From positions 62,001-126,000 of the forward strand of contig NZ_VIGV01000006.1 in NCBI RefSeq assembly GCF_007858445.1: a DNA stretch of 64,000 nucleotides, in the 5' to 3' direction. The position numbers and the translations under genes are program-made. Origin of the DNA: Tsukamurella sputi. Its GTDB lineage: Bacteria; Actinomycetota; Actinomycetes; Mycobacteriales; Mycobacteriaceae. Below are positions 8,626 to 18,056 of this stretch, one piece after another; position 1 is the first letter of the stretch, and every line of letters starts with the position of its first letter. The notes beneath the pieces are model-generated. The model was not told the DNA's origin, ran no database searches, and worked only from the letters and a program-made list of their open reading frames with translations.

Positions 8626-9186
8626 TCAGCCGCAGCTGCCCTGGACCGCCGCTTTCGCGGTGCCCACGAACTGGTAGAGGTAGATCAGCTCCCAGTCGGC
8701 GGGGCCGTACCGGTACTCCCGCGGGACGGCGCGCATGAAGGTCTCGCCCGAGTAGCAGTTGTCGAAGATGTAGCGGGACCGGGTGAGGTGATAGCTCCAG
8801 CTGATCACGATCACCGACTTCCACCCGCGCTCGCGCGAGAGACGCTCGGTGAACATCGCCTCGCCGCGCGTCGTGCTGGGGGTGGGGACCTCGCAGGTCA
8901 CGCTGATGTCGCCGACCCTGGTGTCGCACAGATCCCGCACGGTGGCGTCCCGGGGGCCGTACGGGTTCGAGAGGACGACGTTCGTCGACCAGCCCTCCTG
9001 GGCCAGGCGGATGCCGTACTGCTCGCGGCCGTCGTGCTCGCCGCCGAGCACGACGATCGCGTCGACCTTGCGCAGCGCGTCCTGCCGGTCGACGCCGAAC
9101 AACGCGTATCCGGCACCGCCGACCGCGGCCAGCACGACGACCACGACGAGCGTCATGCCCCACAGGAGTCTTTGCAGTCGCCGCAC
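8626..9186 (-). CDS. YdcF/SanA/ElyC-family (DUF218) membrane-anchored protein
   Basis: A 186-residue protein with one N-terminal membrane anchor (about residues 8-30) and a DUF218 domain facing outside. Family marks are AIVVLGGEHDGR after the anchor, TTRGEAMF, and VIVISWSYHLTRSRYIF. Family members are linked to envelope integrity and vancomycin tolerance, but the biochemical role is unknown. It lies 54 nt downstream of gabD on the same strand, and an imperfect hairpin in the gap may separate the transcripts. Confidence 0.82.
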   Translation of the reverse strand: MRRLQRLLWGMTLVVVVVLAAVGGAGYALFGVDRQDALRKVDAIVVLGGEHDGREQYGIRLAQEGWSTNVVLSNPYGPRDATVRDLCDTRVGDISVTCEVPTPSTTRGEAMFTERLSRERGWKSVIVISWSYHLTRSRYIFDNCYSGETFMRAVPREYRYGPADWELIYLYQFVGTAKAAVQGSCG

Positions 9187-9215
9187 GGCGCCACCCTACC
9201 GTCGAGGGTGACGCC
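9187..9215 (-). terminator. Possible weak terminator hairpin after gabD
   Basis: An imperfect inverted repeat, GGCGcCACCCT / AGGGTGaCGCC with a 7-nt loop, lies between the gabD stop and the start of the YdcF-like gene. There is no U-tract, so attenuation or simple stem formation is as likely as true termination. Confidence 0.3.
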
Positions 9216-9240
9216 GCCGGCCGTCGTGACCGGGCGACCG

Positions 9241-10698
9241 TCAGATCGCGGGCAGCGCGATGTACTTGGTGTTCAGGTACTCCTCGATGCCCTCGCTGCC
9301 GCCCTCGGAGCCGAGGCCGGACTGCTTGATCCCGCCGAAGGGTGCGGCCGGGTCGGAGATGACGCCGCGGTTCACGCCCACCATGCCGGCCTGGAGCCTG
9401 CGCGCGACGCGCTGCGCCCGGCCCACGTTCTCGGTGAAGAAGTACGCGGCGAGGCCGTACTCGGTGTCGTTGGCCATGGCGACGCCCTCCTCCTCGGTGT
9501 CGAAGCCGACGATGGCGGCGACGGGGCCGAAGATCTCGTCGCGGCGGATGCGGGCACCGTCGGGGATGCCGTCGAGGACGGTGGGCGCGTAGAAGAAGCC
9601 GGCACCGTCGACCTGCTTGCCGCCCGTGCGCACCGTGGCGCCCGCGGCGACCGCCTCGTCGACGAGCGCGGCGATGGAACCGCGCTGCTTGGCGTTGATG
9701 ATCGGCCCGATGGCCGACGATTCCTCCCAGCCCGGTCCGGCGGTCATCGCGGCGACGCGCTCGGTGAGCCTCGCCGTGAAGGCCTCGCGAATGCCGTTCT
9801 GCACCAGGATGCGGTTGGCCGCGGTGCAGGCCTCGCCGCCGTTGCGCATCTTGGCGAGCATCGCACCGTCGACGGCCTTGTCGAGGTCGGCGTCGTCGAA
9901 GACGAGGAAGGGTGCGCTGCCGCCGAGCTCCATCGAGGTGCGCAGGACGTTGTTCGCGGCCTGGGCGAGGAGGATCCTGCCGACGCCGGTGGAGCCGGTG
10001 AAGGAGACCTTGCGCAGGCGGTCGTCGTCCATGAGTTCCTTGACCACGGCGGGCGCGTCGAGCGTCGGGAGCACCGACAGGACGCCGGGCGGCAGGCCCA
10101 CTTCGGCGAAGACCTGCGCGAGCAGCAGCATCGTCAGCGGCGTGTCCTCGGCGGGCTTGGCGATGACCGTGCAGCCGGCCGCCAGGGCGGGCCCGATCTT
10201 GCGGGTGCCCATCGCCAGCGGGAAGTTCCACGGCGTGATCGCCAGGCACGGCCCGACGGGCTCCTTGACGACGGCGATCTCGCCGGTGCCGGCGGGAGCG
10301 GTCGCGGTGCGGCCGCCGATGCGCACGGCCTCCTCGGAGAACCAGCGCAGGAACTCCGCGCCGTAGGACACCTCGCCGCGGCTCTCGGGCAGGACCTTGC
10401 CCATCTCCAGCGTCATGAGCAGGGCGAAGTCGTCGGCGCGGGCCGTGACGGCGTCGAACGCGGCGCGCAGGACGTCGGCCCGGCGGCGGGGCGGGGTCGC
10501 GGCCCATTCGTCGGCGACGGCGGTGGCCCGGTCGAGTGCCGCGCGGGCATCGGCGGGGGTGGCGTTCGCGACCGCGGCCAGCGCCTCGCCGGTGGCGGGG
10601 TTGAGCACGTCGAAGGTGCGGCCGGACTCGCTCGGCGTCGAGCGGCCGTCCAGCCAGAGGCCGGTCGGGACGGAGTTCAGGAGGTCGGAGAAGTTCAC
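9241..10698 (-). CDS. gabD: NAD(P)-dependent succinate-semialdehyde dehydrogenase
   Basis: A 485-residue aldehyde dehydrogenase that should oxidise succinic semialdehyde to succinate, the last step of GABA degradation. The active-site Glu257 is in MELGGSAP and the nucleophile Cys291 is in NGGEACTAANR; PWNFP (near 157) and FTGSTGVG (near 235) are the usual cofactor-binding marks. NGGEAC resembles the GabD class more than betaine aldehyde dehydrogenases. I chose the GTG at 10698 because it overlaps the gabT stop by 4 nt (GTGA). It is the last gene of the putrescine and GABA operon. Confidence 0.92.
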   Translation of the reverse strand: MNFSDLLNSVPTGLWLDGRSTPSESGRTFDVLNPATGEALAAVANATPADARAALDRATAVADEWAATPPRRRADVLRAAFDAVTARADDFALLMTLEMGKVLPESRGEVSYGAEFLRWFSEEAVRIGGRTATAPAGTGEIAVVKEPVGPCLAITPWNFPLAMGTRKIGPALAAGCTVIAKPAEDTPLTMLLLAQVFAEVGLPPGVLSVLPTLDAPAVVKELMDDDRLRKVSFTGSTGVGRILLAQAANNVLRTSMELGGSAPFLVFDDADLDKAVDGAMLAKMRNGGEACTAANRILVQNGIREAFTARLTERVAAMTAGPGWEESSAIGPIINAKQRGSIAALVDEAVAAGATVRTGGKQVDGAGFFYAPTVLDGIPDGARIRRDEIFGPVAAIVGFDTEEEGVAMANDTEYGLAAYFFTENVGRAQRVARRLQAGMVGVNRGVISDPAAPFGGIKQSGLGSEGGSEGIEEYLNTKYIALPAI

Positions 10699-12047
10699 GC
10701 CGCCGCCTCGCGGACCGCGGTCTCGAGCACCGACAGGGCGTCGTCGAGCAGCTCGTCGCCGATCACCAGCGGCGGCAGCAGCCGGATGACGTTGCCGTAG
10801 GTGCCGCACGTCAGGATCACGACGCCGGCGGCGAGGGCCTTCGCGGCGACGGCCTTGGTCAGGTCCGCGTCGGGCTCCGAGGTACCCGGGTGGACCAGCT
10901 CGATCGCGATCATCGCGCCGCGGCCGCGGACGTCGCCGATCACGCCGGTCTCCTCGGCGAGGGCCCGCAGCCGGGTCACCGCGCGCTCGCCGATGGCGCG
11001 GGCGCGCGCCGGCAGCCGGAGGTCCTCCATGGTGTCCAGCGCGGCGAGCGCAGCGGCGCAGGCGACGGGGTTGCCGCCGTAGGTTCCGCCGAGGCCGCCG
11101 GCGTGCACCGCGTCGAGCAGGTCTGCGCGGCCCGTGATCGCCGACAGCGGCATGCCGCCCGCGATGCCCTTCGCCATGGTGATGATGTCCGGCACGATGC
11201 CCTCGTCCTCACACGCGAACCAGGCGCCGGTACGGGCGAAGCCGGTCTGCACCTCGTCGGCGATGAAGACGACGCCGTTCTCCTTCGCCCAGGCCGCGAG
11301 GGCGGGCAGGAATCCCGGTGCGGGCACGATGAAGCCGCCCTCGCCCTGGATCGGCTCGATGATGACGGCGGCCACGGCGTCGCCGCCGATCTGCTTCTCG
11401 ATCTGGCTGATCGCGCGGGCCGCGGCGGCCTTGCCGTCGGCGTCGAGTCCGGCGGCGGCGTCGCGGTACGGGTACGACATCGGCATCCGGTAGACCTCGG
11501 GCGCGAAGGGACCGAAGTCCTTCTTGTACGGCATGGTCTTCGCGGTCAGCGCCATCGTCAGGTTGGTGCGGCCGTGGTAGGCGTGGTCGAAGGCGACGAC
11601 CGCGTCGCGGCCGGTGGCCAGGCGCGCGACCTTGATCGCGTTCTCCACGGCCTCGGCGCCCGAGTTGAACAGCACCGTGCGCTTGTCGTGGTCGCCCGGG
11701 GTGAGCGCGTTGAGGCGCTCGGCGACGGCGACGTAGCCCTCGTACGGGGTCACCATGAAGCAGGTGTGGGTGAAGTGGCCGGCCTGCGCGGCAACGGCTT
11801 CCGCCACCCGGGGATCGGAGGCGCCCACGCTGGTGACGGCGATGCCGGAGCCCAGGTCGATCAGCGAGTTGCCGTCGACGTCCACGATGACGCCGCCGTC
11901 GGCGTCCGCGGCGTACACGGGTACCGACGAGCCGACGCCGCCGGCCACGGCGGACCGCCGGCGCTCGGCGAGCCGGGCGGACTCCGGGCCGGGAAGGGTG
12001 GTGACGAGATTGCGCACCTGGGGGAGGCGGTAGCTCGGGGTGGTCAC
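10695..12047 (-). CDS. gabT: 4-aminobutyrate--2-oxoglutarate aminotransferase
   Basis: A 450-residue class III aminotransferase that turns GABA and 2-oxoglutarate into succinic semialdehyde and glutamate. The PLP lysine is Lys293 in MAKGIAGGMP. IADEVQTGFARTG (Asp264, Gln267) binds the cofactor ring, and FNSGAEAVENAIK near 127 is the phosphate-loop region. Length and motifs match actinobacterial GabT. The GTG start at 12047 overlaps the permease stop by 4 nt, and the gene's own stop overlaps the gabD start. It lies fifth in the operon with amine oxidase and permease. Confidence 0.93.
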   Translation of the reverse strand: MTTPSYRLPQVRNLVTTLPGPESARLAERRRSAVAGGVGSSVPVYAADADGGVIVDVDGNSLIDLGSGIAVTSVGASDPRVAEAVAAQAGHFTHTCFMVTPYEGYVAVAERLNALTPGDHDKRTVLFNSGAEAVENAIKVARLATGRDAVVAFDHAYHGRTNLTMALTAKTMPYKKDFGPFAPEVYRMPMSYPYRDAAAGLDADGKAAAARAISQIEKQIGGDAVAAVIIEPIQGEGGFIVPAPGFLPALAAWAKENGVVFIADEVQTGFARTGAWFACEDEGIVPDIITMAKGIAGGMPLSAITGRADLLDAVHAGGLGGTYGGNPVACAAALAALDTMEDLRLPARARAIGERAVTRLRALAEETGVIGDVRGRGAMIAIELVHPGTSEPDADLTKAVAAKALAAGVVILTCGTYGNVIRLLPPLVIGDELLDDALSVLETAVREAAA

Positions 12048-13618
12048 TGGAGGGTCTCCTTGTCGACGTCGACGGGGGCGGTGGTGCGGCGCAGGGTCTC
12101 GCCGCGGAAGAAGGCGGGGTGGGTGGCCCGCCGGATCAGCATCAGCACGGCGCCGAGGAGCAGCAGGCCGAAGCCGATGTAGAAGACGAGCCCGATGCCG
12201 AACAGCGAGGAGCCGCTGCCGTTCGCGGGATCGAGGCTCTCCTGGACCGAGATCACGAAGACCACGGCCAGGATGGTCCCGCCGAGCAGCGGGAACAGGA
12301 ACTTGTAAACGATGTTGTGCGGGCCGGTGAAGAGCTCGCGGCGGAAGAACCACACGCACGCGAAGGCGGTGATCCCGTAGTACCAGCAGATCATGATGCC
12401 CAGCGCCGCGATGGTGTCGAGCAGCGCGCGGTCCGAGAGCAGCTTGACCACGGCGTAGAAGACGCCGGTCACGATGCCCGAGACCACCGTCGCGTAGGTC
12501 GGGACGAGGTAGCGCGGATGGATCGCGGCGAGCTTCGCGGGGAAGGCGCCGTAGGAGCCCATCGCCAGCATCGTCCGGGCGGCGGGCAGGAAGGTGGTCT
12601 GCAGGCTCGCGATCGACGAGGCGAAGATCGCGAGGAACAGCAGCAAGCCACCCGTCTCGCCGAGCACCGGCGTCGCCAGCGGCCGGAAGACGTTCTCGGA
12701 GTTGTCCGGATTGCCCAGGCCCACGCCCGCGGTACCGACGCCCGCGTACATCATGACGGCGACCGCCACGAGCAGGTAGGTGATGAGGATCGAGACCACC
12801 GCGAGCAGCCCGGCGCGGCCGGGGACCTTCGTCGGGTCCTTCGACTCCTCGCCGAGGGTGAGGCAGGTGTCCCAGCCCCAGAAGGCGAAGATGGAGCCCG
12901 TCAGGCCCACGACGAAGGCCGCGATGGTGATGCCCGTGAACGGGTTGAACCAGTCGAGTGAGAAGGACAGCCCGGTGGGCACGCCGCCGGACCGCACGAT
13001 CGCGGTGACCGCGAAGGCCACCAGGACCACCATCTGGAAGCCGACCAGCGCGTACTGCACCTTGGCACTGGTGGTGATGCCGCGACCCGCGATGACGGTG
13101 GCGACCACGAGGAAGAGCAGCGTCGTCGCGATGTTCACGGGCTTGTTCGCCGCGAGGTCCGCGAGGGACTCCTTGCCCGTCACCTGGGCCAGGAACAGGT
13201 AGAAGTAGTCCACGGCGATCGCCGCCAGGTTCGACAGCACGATGATCGTCGCGAGCACCATGCCCCACCCGCACATCCAGCCGATGTACGGCCCGAAGGC
13301 CTTGGTGGACCACGTGAACGAGGCGCCGCAGTCGGGCACCCGCGAGTTCAGCTCGCGGTAGGCGTACGCGGTGAGGAACATCGGGATGAACCCGGCGATG
13401 AAGATCGCCGGCATCTTCAGGCCCACCGACGCGACGATGAGGCCGATGCTGGCCGTCAGCGTGTAGCCGGGCGCCACCGTCGAAATGCCGAGGATCGCGC
13501 CCGCGAGGGTGCCGATGCTGCCCTGCGCGAGTCCCTTGTCGACGATGTCCGCCGCACCCGCCGAGGTCGCGGGTGTCGCGTCCCCGGGGTCCTCGCGGCC
13601 CGTGCCGGCGGTGGTCAT
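12044..13618 (-). CDS. APC-superfamily amino acid / polyamine / GABA permease
   Basis: A 524-residue membrane protein with about 12 helices, of the APC superfamily. The first helix region has GAILGISTVAPGYTL, followed by the conserved FTWSTKAFGPYIGWMCGW stretch of amino acid and GABA permeases. The ATG at 13618 is chosen because it overlaps the stop of the stress-protein gene (ATGA); the first 38 residues are hydrophilic. The operon context (amine oxidase, GabT, GabD) suggests uptake of putrescine, GABA or a related amine. Substrate is inferred. Confidence 0.88.
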   Translation of the reverse strand: MTTAGTGREDPGDATPATSAGAADIVDKGLAQGSIGTLAGAILGISTVAPGYTLTASIGLIVASVGLKMPAIFIAGFIPMFLTAYAYRELNSRVPDCGASFTWSTKAFGPYIGWMCGWGMVLATIIVLSNLAAIAVDYFYLFLAQVTGKESLADLAANKPVNIATTLLFLVVATVIAGRGITTSAKVQYALVGFQMVVLVAFAVTAIVRSGGVPTGLSFSLDWFNPFTGITIAAFVVGLTGSIFAFWGWDTCLTLGEESKDPTKVPGRAGLLAVVSILITYLLVAVAVMMYAGVGTAGVGLGNPDNSENVFRPLATPVLGETGGLLLFLAIFASSIASLQTTFLPAARTMLAMGSYGAFPAKLAAIHPRYLVPTYATVVSGIVTGVFYAVVKLLSDRALLDTIAALGIMICWYYGITAFACVWFFRRELFTGPHNIVYKFLFPLLGGTILAVVFVISVQESLDPANGSGSSLFGIGLVFYIGFGLLLLGAVLMLIRRATHPAFFRGETLRRTTAPVDVDKETLQ

Positions 13619-14481
13619 GCGAGGCCGGCTCGGGGGACGACGACCATCGGGACGTCGAGCACGCGGAGCATCCTGGCGGCGGTCGAGCCGAGGAACAGGC
13701 GCTTCGGCGCGGCGAGGCGGCTGGAGCCGACCATGATGAGATCGCCCGGCTGCCACTCGAGGCCGTTCACCGCGTCCTCGACGGTGTCGCCGAGGACGAC
13801 CGTCGAGGTGACCTCGACGGTGCCCGACAGGCGGCCCGTGGCCTCCTCGAGCACGGCGGCCGAATGCGCGCGCGCCTTCTCGAGCGCTTCCTGATCGGCC
13901 TGGTGCACGCCGGGCATCAGGTCCACCGCGATGAGCGAGACGAGCCGCAGCGGGACGCCGGCGCGCTCGGCCCCGGCGATCGCCGCGTCGAGCAGTTCGT
14001 CGGCGCCCGCACGGGAACCGACGGCGCAGGTCACGGACCGCACGCGGTCGGCCTTGCTGTGCCGCTGCCCGCGCGGGGCCAGCGCCACCGCGACGGGCGA
14101 GGAGTGGATCAGGTCGTTGACGACGGCCCCCAGCGAGTGCCGGCCGAGGAGGCCGCCGCCGGTGCCTCCGGCGACCACGACGGTCGCCTCCAGGCGCTCG
14201 GCCTCGGCGATGATGCCGCCCGCGATCGAGTCGTAGACGCCGATGTGCGTGGTGACCTCCACGTCGTCCGGCACGAGTGCCTCGGCCTGCTTCAGCCAGG
14301 TCCGGGCCTGCGCGGTGAGGACCTGATCGACCAGGTCACCGGAGACGAAGGCGCCGGTCTGGTCGGGCGGGACGACCATGCCGAGGGCGAGTTCGGCGTC
14401 CAGGGTCCGGGCGAGCTGCACGCCGAGGGCGACCGCGTCACGGCCGCCGTCGGTGGCGAGGTAGGCGACGTAGATCTTCAT
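13615..14481 (-). CDS. Universal stress protein with two tandem Usp domains
   Basis: A 288-residue protein with two UspA domains (about 1-140 and 150-285). The first carries a GGTGGGLLGRHSLGAV nucleotide-binding loop, and the second GSSRLAAPKRLFLGSTA, so both look able to bind ATP. Such double-domain proteins are common in Mycobacteriales. It overlaps both neighbours by 4 nt (amine oxidase before, permease after), so it is firmly part of the amine catabolic operon. A regulatory role on transport or catabolism is possible but not shown. Confidence 0.9.
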   Translation of the reverse strand: MKIYVAYLATDGGRDAVALGVQLARTLDAELALGMVVPPDQTGAFVSGDLVDQVLTAQARTWLKQAEALVPDDVEVTTHIGVYDSIAGGIIAEAERLEATVVVAGGTGGGLLGRHSLGAVVNDLIHSSPVAVALAPRGQRHSKADRVRSVTCAVGSRAGADELLDAAIAGAERAGVPLRLVSLIAVDLMPGVHQADQEALEKARAHSAAVLEEATGRLSGTVEVTSTVVLGDTVEDAVNGLEWQPGDLIMVGSSRLAAPKRLFLGSTAARMLRVLDVPMVVVPRAGLA

Positions 14482-16463
14482 TGTTCTCCCTCACAACAGG
14501 ACGACGGTGCGGCACCGTCGGTTTCGGTGGAACAGCAGGACCCGGTCTTGGCGGGCGTGGGCGCGACGTCGATCGACGGGTTGCGGTCGAAGAAGCCGAA
14601 GGGCTTGAGCCAGAAGTTCACCGTGTCCGCCGGCATGATCGGCCAGTCCTCGGGGCGGGTGATGTGATGGATGCCGAACGTGTACCAGAGCACCACGTCG
14701 GTGTTCTCGATCGAGCGGTTCTGCGCGGTCCACGCGGGCAGGCCCATGCCGCCGCCGCCCTGGTTGACGAATTCGCCGGCGGGCCAGCGCTCCTCGCGGT
14801 CGTTCGGGGTGACCCACAGGGTGTGCTCGATGGCGCGGCAGCGGTCGAGGATCGGCGAGGCCGGGTCGAACATCGCGGGCACGTTCGCCGAGGCGACCAG
14901 CTTGTACGCCGGGGACGTGCCGAGGCCCGTCTTCACGTTGTCGTTGACCACCTTCCACGACCGCTGCGTGGGGTAGTGCGGGTCCTGCTTGCCCTCGGAC
15001 TCGGTGCGCAGCGGGGTGTTCACCTGCTGCAGCGAGAGGCCGTACGGGTTGTCCGGCCCGGTGGGCACCATCCGCGTCTCGGACTGGTAGACGGTGTTGT
15101 TCTCGCCGTCCACGTCGAGGTCCATCCGCGCGACGATGAAGTGCTGGTGGAAGGGCGCGTAGGTGCGGTTGTCGACGAGCGTGCCGTGCGGGTGCGAGCC
15201 GCCCTCGGGGAAGTGGCTGACCACCATGATGCCGGTGGCGCGCACCTCGCACTCGATGTTGCCGTCCTCGTAGAACCGCCAGTAGGTGAGGTACTCGTAG
15301 TTGGCGACGGTGACGTGGAAGGAGACCGTCAGGCGGCGCATGCGGCGCACCTCGCCGCCGGCGTGGTGATCGACGTGCTTCCACAGGACGGCGTTGTCCT
15401 CCTCGTGGATGCAGATCGCGTTGGCGATGTCGTAGGGCTCGCCCTTGCTGTTGTGGAGGGTGGCGTCCAGGTACCGGATCTCACCGAGGCAGTCGCAGCC
15501 GAGCGCGAGCGAGGTGGTCATGAAGCCGAGGCCCCACTCGCCGATGTCGAAGGCGGTGCGGCGGTAGTGGTCCTCGCAGTGGTCGCGGTAGGGGACCATC
15601 ATCTCGGCGAAGGAGAGCCGGTGCGCGATCTTGCGGACGTTCCCGTTGTCGTTGTAGGTGATCGCGTGCAGGGTCATGCCCTCGCGGTAGTTGAAGCCGA
15701 CGCGCAGCGACCAGTTCTGCCAGGTCAGCCGGTTGCCCTCGAGCGTGAAGCCGGGACCCTCGGGCTGGGTGATCTCCAGGGGCTTGCGCTCCGGGCGGGT
15801 GGAGGCCTCGCGGATCTCCTTGGGCAGCATCCGCGGCACGTACTCGCCCATGATCTGCGGTCGTTCCACGTGGAACACGTCCTCGATCTTCAGCAGCTCC
15901 ATGGTGTTCAGGTCGATCACGCAGTGGAAGCCGTTGACCGGCCCGGCGTAGGGGTTGGCACCGTCGGACGCCCGGACCCAGGTGTCGGACCAGCCGATCC
16001 GGCGGCCCGCGAACTCCTCGGGGATGAGCACCGCGCCGTAGGTCCAGGTGTCCATGAAGACCAGGGACATGTCGGTGATGCCCCGCGCGGCGAGCGCGGC
16101 GATCACGTCGGGGTGCGCGCGCAGGGCCTGATCGGCCTCGTCCCACTCGTCGACGGTGACGTTCGCCTGCACGTCCGGGATGTGGTCGAACGCGGTGACG
16201 GCGCCGTCCGTCAGGGACAGGCGGGCCTTGTAGGTGCGGTTCGTCGTGCGGTCGAAGAGGACGGCGATCGCGACGCGCTCGCACGGCGTCCCGTCGGTGT
16301 CGAAGGCGGCGATCTCGGCCTTGCTCGGCTCGAACATCTCGATCGAGGCGTAGCGCCAGTCGTCGTTCACGCCGTGCTCCTGTGCGAGAAGGGCGGTGAC
16401 GGCGCGGATCTCGTCGGCGGTGAGCGGGTCGAGGGGGTGAGCGGTGGAAGCGGGGGTCGGCAT
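14478..16463 (-). CDS. Copper-containing primary-amine oxidase (topaquinone enzyme)
   Basis: A 661-residue quinoprotein that oxidises primary amines to aldehydes with release of ammonia and hydrogen peroxide. The topaquinone precursor is Tyr389 in ANYEYLTYW, and the catalytic base is probably Asp306 in AFDIGEWGLG. Copper ligands are His439 and His441 (FHQHF) and one of His599/600 (GIHHITRPEDW). Length and motifs resemble the Arthrobacter phenylethylamine/histamine oxidases. The C-terminus is Cys-rich (Cys643, 644, 656, 657). No signal peptide is visible. In this operon it would convert putrescine to 4-aminobutyraldehyde; the substrate is inferred from the neighbours. Confidence 0.92.
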   Translation of the reverse strand: MPTPASTAHPLDPLTADEIRAVTALLAQEHGVNDDWRYASIEMFEPSKAEIAAFDTDGTPCERVAIAVLFDRTTNRTYKARLSLTDGAVTAFDHIPDVQANVTVDEWDEADQALRAHPDVIAALAARGITDMSLVFMDTWTYGAVLIPEEFAGRRIGWSDTWVRASDGANPYAGPVNGFHCVIDLNTMELLKIEDVFHVERPQIMGEYVPRMLPKEIREASTRPERKPLEITQPEGPGFTLEGNRLTWQNWSLRVGFNYREGMTLHAITYNDNGNVRKIAHRLSFAEMMVPYRDHCEDHYRRTAFDIGEWGLGFMTTSLALGCDCLGEIRYLDATLHNSKGEPYDIANAICIHEEDNAVLWKHVDHHAGGEVRRMRRLTVSFHVTVANYEYLTYWRFYEDGNIECEVRATGIMVVSHFPEGGSHPHGTLVDNRTYAPFHQHFIVARMDLDVDGENNTVYQSETRMVPTGPDNPYGLSLQQVNTPLRTESEGKQDPHYPTQRSWKVVNDNVKTGLGTSPAYKLVASANVPAMFDPASPILDRCRAIEHTLWVTPNDREERWPAGEFVNQGGGGMGLPAWTAQNRSIENTDVVLWYTFGIHHITRPEDWPIMPADTVNFWLKPFGFFDRNPSIDVAPTPAKTGSCCSTETDGAAPSSCCEGEQ

Positions 16464-16513
16464 CGCGGGGAGGGCCTTTCTCGGCGGGTGGTGATCGGCG
16501 GTCGGGCGGAGGG

Positions 16514-17941
16514 TCAGTCGTTGCTGCTCATGACGTGCTTGATTCGGGTGTAGTCCTCCAGGCCGTACGCCGAGAGGTCTTTGCCGTAACCCGAGTGCTT
16601 GAATCCGCCGTGCGGCATCTCCGCGACCAGCGGGATGTGGCAGTTGATCCACACCGCGCCCGCGTCGATCCGGATGCTCATCCGGTTGGCGGTGGCGTGG
16701 TCGGTGGTCCACACGCTGGACGCCAGGCCGTACTGCACGCCGTTCGCGAGGGCCACGGCCTCGTCCTCGGTGGCGAAGGACTGCACCGTGATGATCGGTC
16801 CGAAGGTCTCCTCCTGGACGATCGGATCGTCCTGTCGCACCCCCGTGATCACGGTCGGCGCGACGTAGAAGCCCACCTCGCCGACCCGCTCGCCGCCGGT
16901 CGCGACGTTCGCGTGCGCGGGGAGCGCGGCCAGTTTGTCGAGGACGGCGGCGAAGTGGCGGCTGTTGTTGAGGGCGCCGTAGAAGGCGTCGGGGTCGTCG
17001 GGCGCGCCGGGCCGGAGGGTCTGCGCCTGCGCGACGAGGGCGGCCAGGAAGTCGTCGTGGACGGACTCGTGCACGATCGCGCGGGTCGCGGCGGTGCAGT
17101 CCTGGCCGGCGTTGAAGAACGCGGCCTGGGCGATGCCCTCGGCCGCGCGGGCGACGTCGGCGTCGGCGAAGACGACGGCGGGCGCCTTGCCGCCGAGTTC
17201 GAGGTGGGCGCGCTTGACGTCGGCGGCGGCCGCGGTCGCGACGGCCATGCCGGCGCGGACCGAGCCGGTGATGGCGACCAGGCCCATCGCGGGGTCGCTC
17301 ACCAGCCGGGAGCCGACGGCACCGTCGCCGAGGACGACGTTGAAGACGCCCGCCGGAAGGATGTCCTGCGTGAGCCGGGCGAGCACCAGGGTGGACTCGG
17401 GCGTGGTGTCGGAGGGCTTGAGCACCACGGTGTTGCCCGCCGCGAGGGCGGGCGCGATCTTCCAGATCGCCATCATGAACGGGTAGTTCCACGGGGTCAC
17501 CTGCCCGACGACGCCGATCGGCTCGCGCCGCACGTACGAGGTGAAGCCCTCCATGTACTCGCCCGCCGAGCGACCCTCGAGCATCCGGGCGGCGCCCGCG
17601 AAGAAGCGCACCTGATCGGCGCAGACCAGCACCTCCTCGGACTTCACCAGGGCGGCGATCTGCCCGGTGTTGCGCACCTGGGCCGCGACGATCTCGTCGG
17701 CGTTCGCCTCGATGGCGTCGGCGAGCGTGAGCAGCGCCGCCTGTCGCGCGCTCGGCGTGGTGCGGCCCCAGGTGAGGAAGGCGCGCTCCGCGGCGGCGAC
17801 GGCCGCGGCGATCTCGGCCTCGGTCGAGACGGGGGAGACGGCGACCACGGTCTCCGTGGCGGGATCGACGATATCGATCGAGTCGGGGGAGGCGGAGTCG
17901 ACGAAGGCGCCGTCGATGTAGTTCTGGAGGCGGTCGGACAT
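16514..17941 (-). CDS. Aminobutyraldehyde dehydrogenase-like aldehyde dehydrogenase
   Basis: A 475-residue aldehyde dehydrogenase. Glu248 in HLELGGKAP and Cys282 in AGQDCTAATR are the catalytic pair, and TPWNYP near 149 binds the cofactor. The NAGQDCTA form is typical of the gamma-aminobutyraldehyde / betaine aldehyde group (PatD-like), which fits oxidation of 4-aminobutyraldehyde to GABA. The ATG at 17941 gives the normal family N-terminus MSDRLQNYIDG; longer in-frame starts would run into the regulator promoter. It is the first gene of the operon, divergent from a PucR-type regulator, and 50 nt separate it from the amine oxidase. Confidence 0.9.
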   Translation of the reverse strand: MSDRLQNYIDGAFVDSASPDSIDIVDPATETVVAVSPVSTEAEIAAAVAAAERAFLTWGRTTPSARQAALLTLADAIEANADEIVAAQVRNTGQIAALVKSEEVLVCADQVRFFAGAARMLEGRSAGEYMEGFTSYVRREPIGVVGQVTPWNYPFMMAIWKIAPALAAGNTVVLKPSDTTPESTLVLARLTQDILPAGVFNVVLGDGAVGSRLVSDPAMGLVAITGSVRAGMAVATAAAADVKRAHLELGGKAPAVVFADADVARAAEGIAQAAFFNAGQDCTAATRAIVHESVHDDFLAALVAQAQTLRPGAPDDPDAFYGALNNSRHFAAVLDKLAALPAHANVATGGERVGEVGFYVAPTVITGVRQDDPIVQEETFGPIITVQSFATEDEAVALANGVQYGLASSVWTTDHATANRMSIRIDAGAVWINCHIPLVAEMPHGGFKHSGYGKDLSAYGLEDYTRIKHVMSSND

Positions 17942-18056
17942 CGAGAGCTCGTTCCGGTCGGCGGTCAGGGGTCTTCCCACTGTGCGCTGGGTCACTGCGC
18001 CCCGCATCTGCCATAATGGCGAAATCATCGACGATGGTTCGACGAAATGGAGCGGC
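17942..18056. promoter_or_regulatory. Divergent promoter region of the amine operon and PucR regulator
   Basis: This 115-nt region holds a CATAAT -10-like box at 18012-18017 facing the regulator, the near-palindrome ATCATCGACGAT at 18025-18036, and the odd-length palindrome TTCGACGAA at 18038-18046. The two sites lie next to each other and are good candidates for binding by the PucR-type protein. This is inferred from symmetry and position only. Confidence 0.45.
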
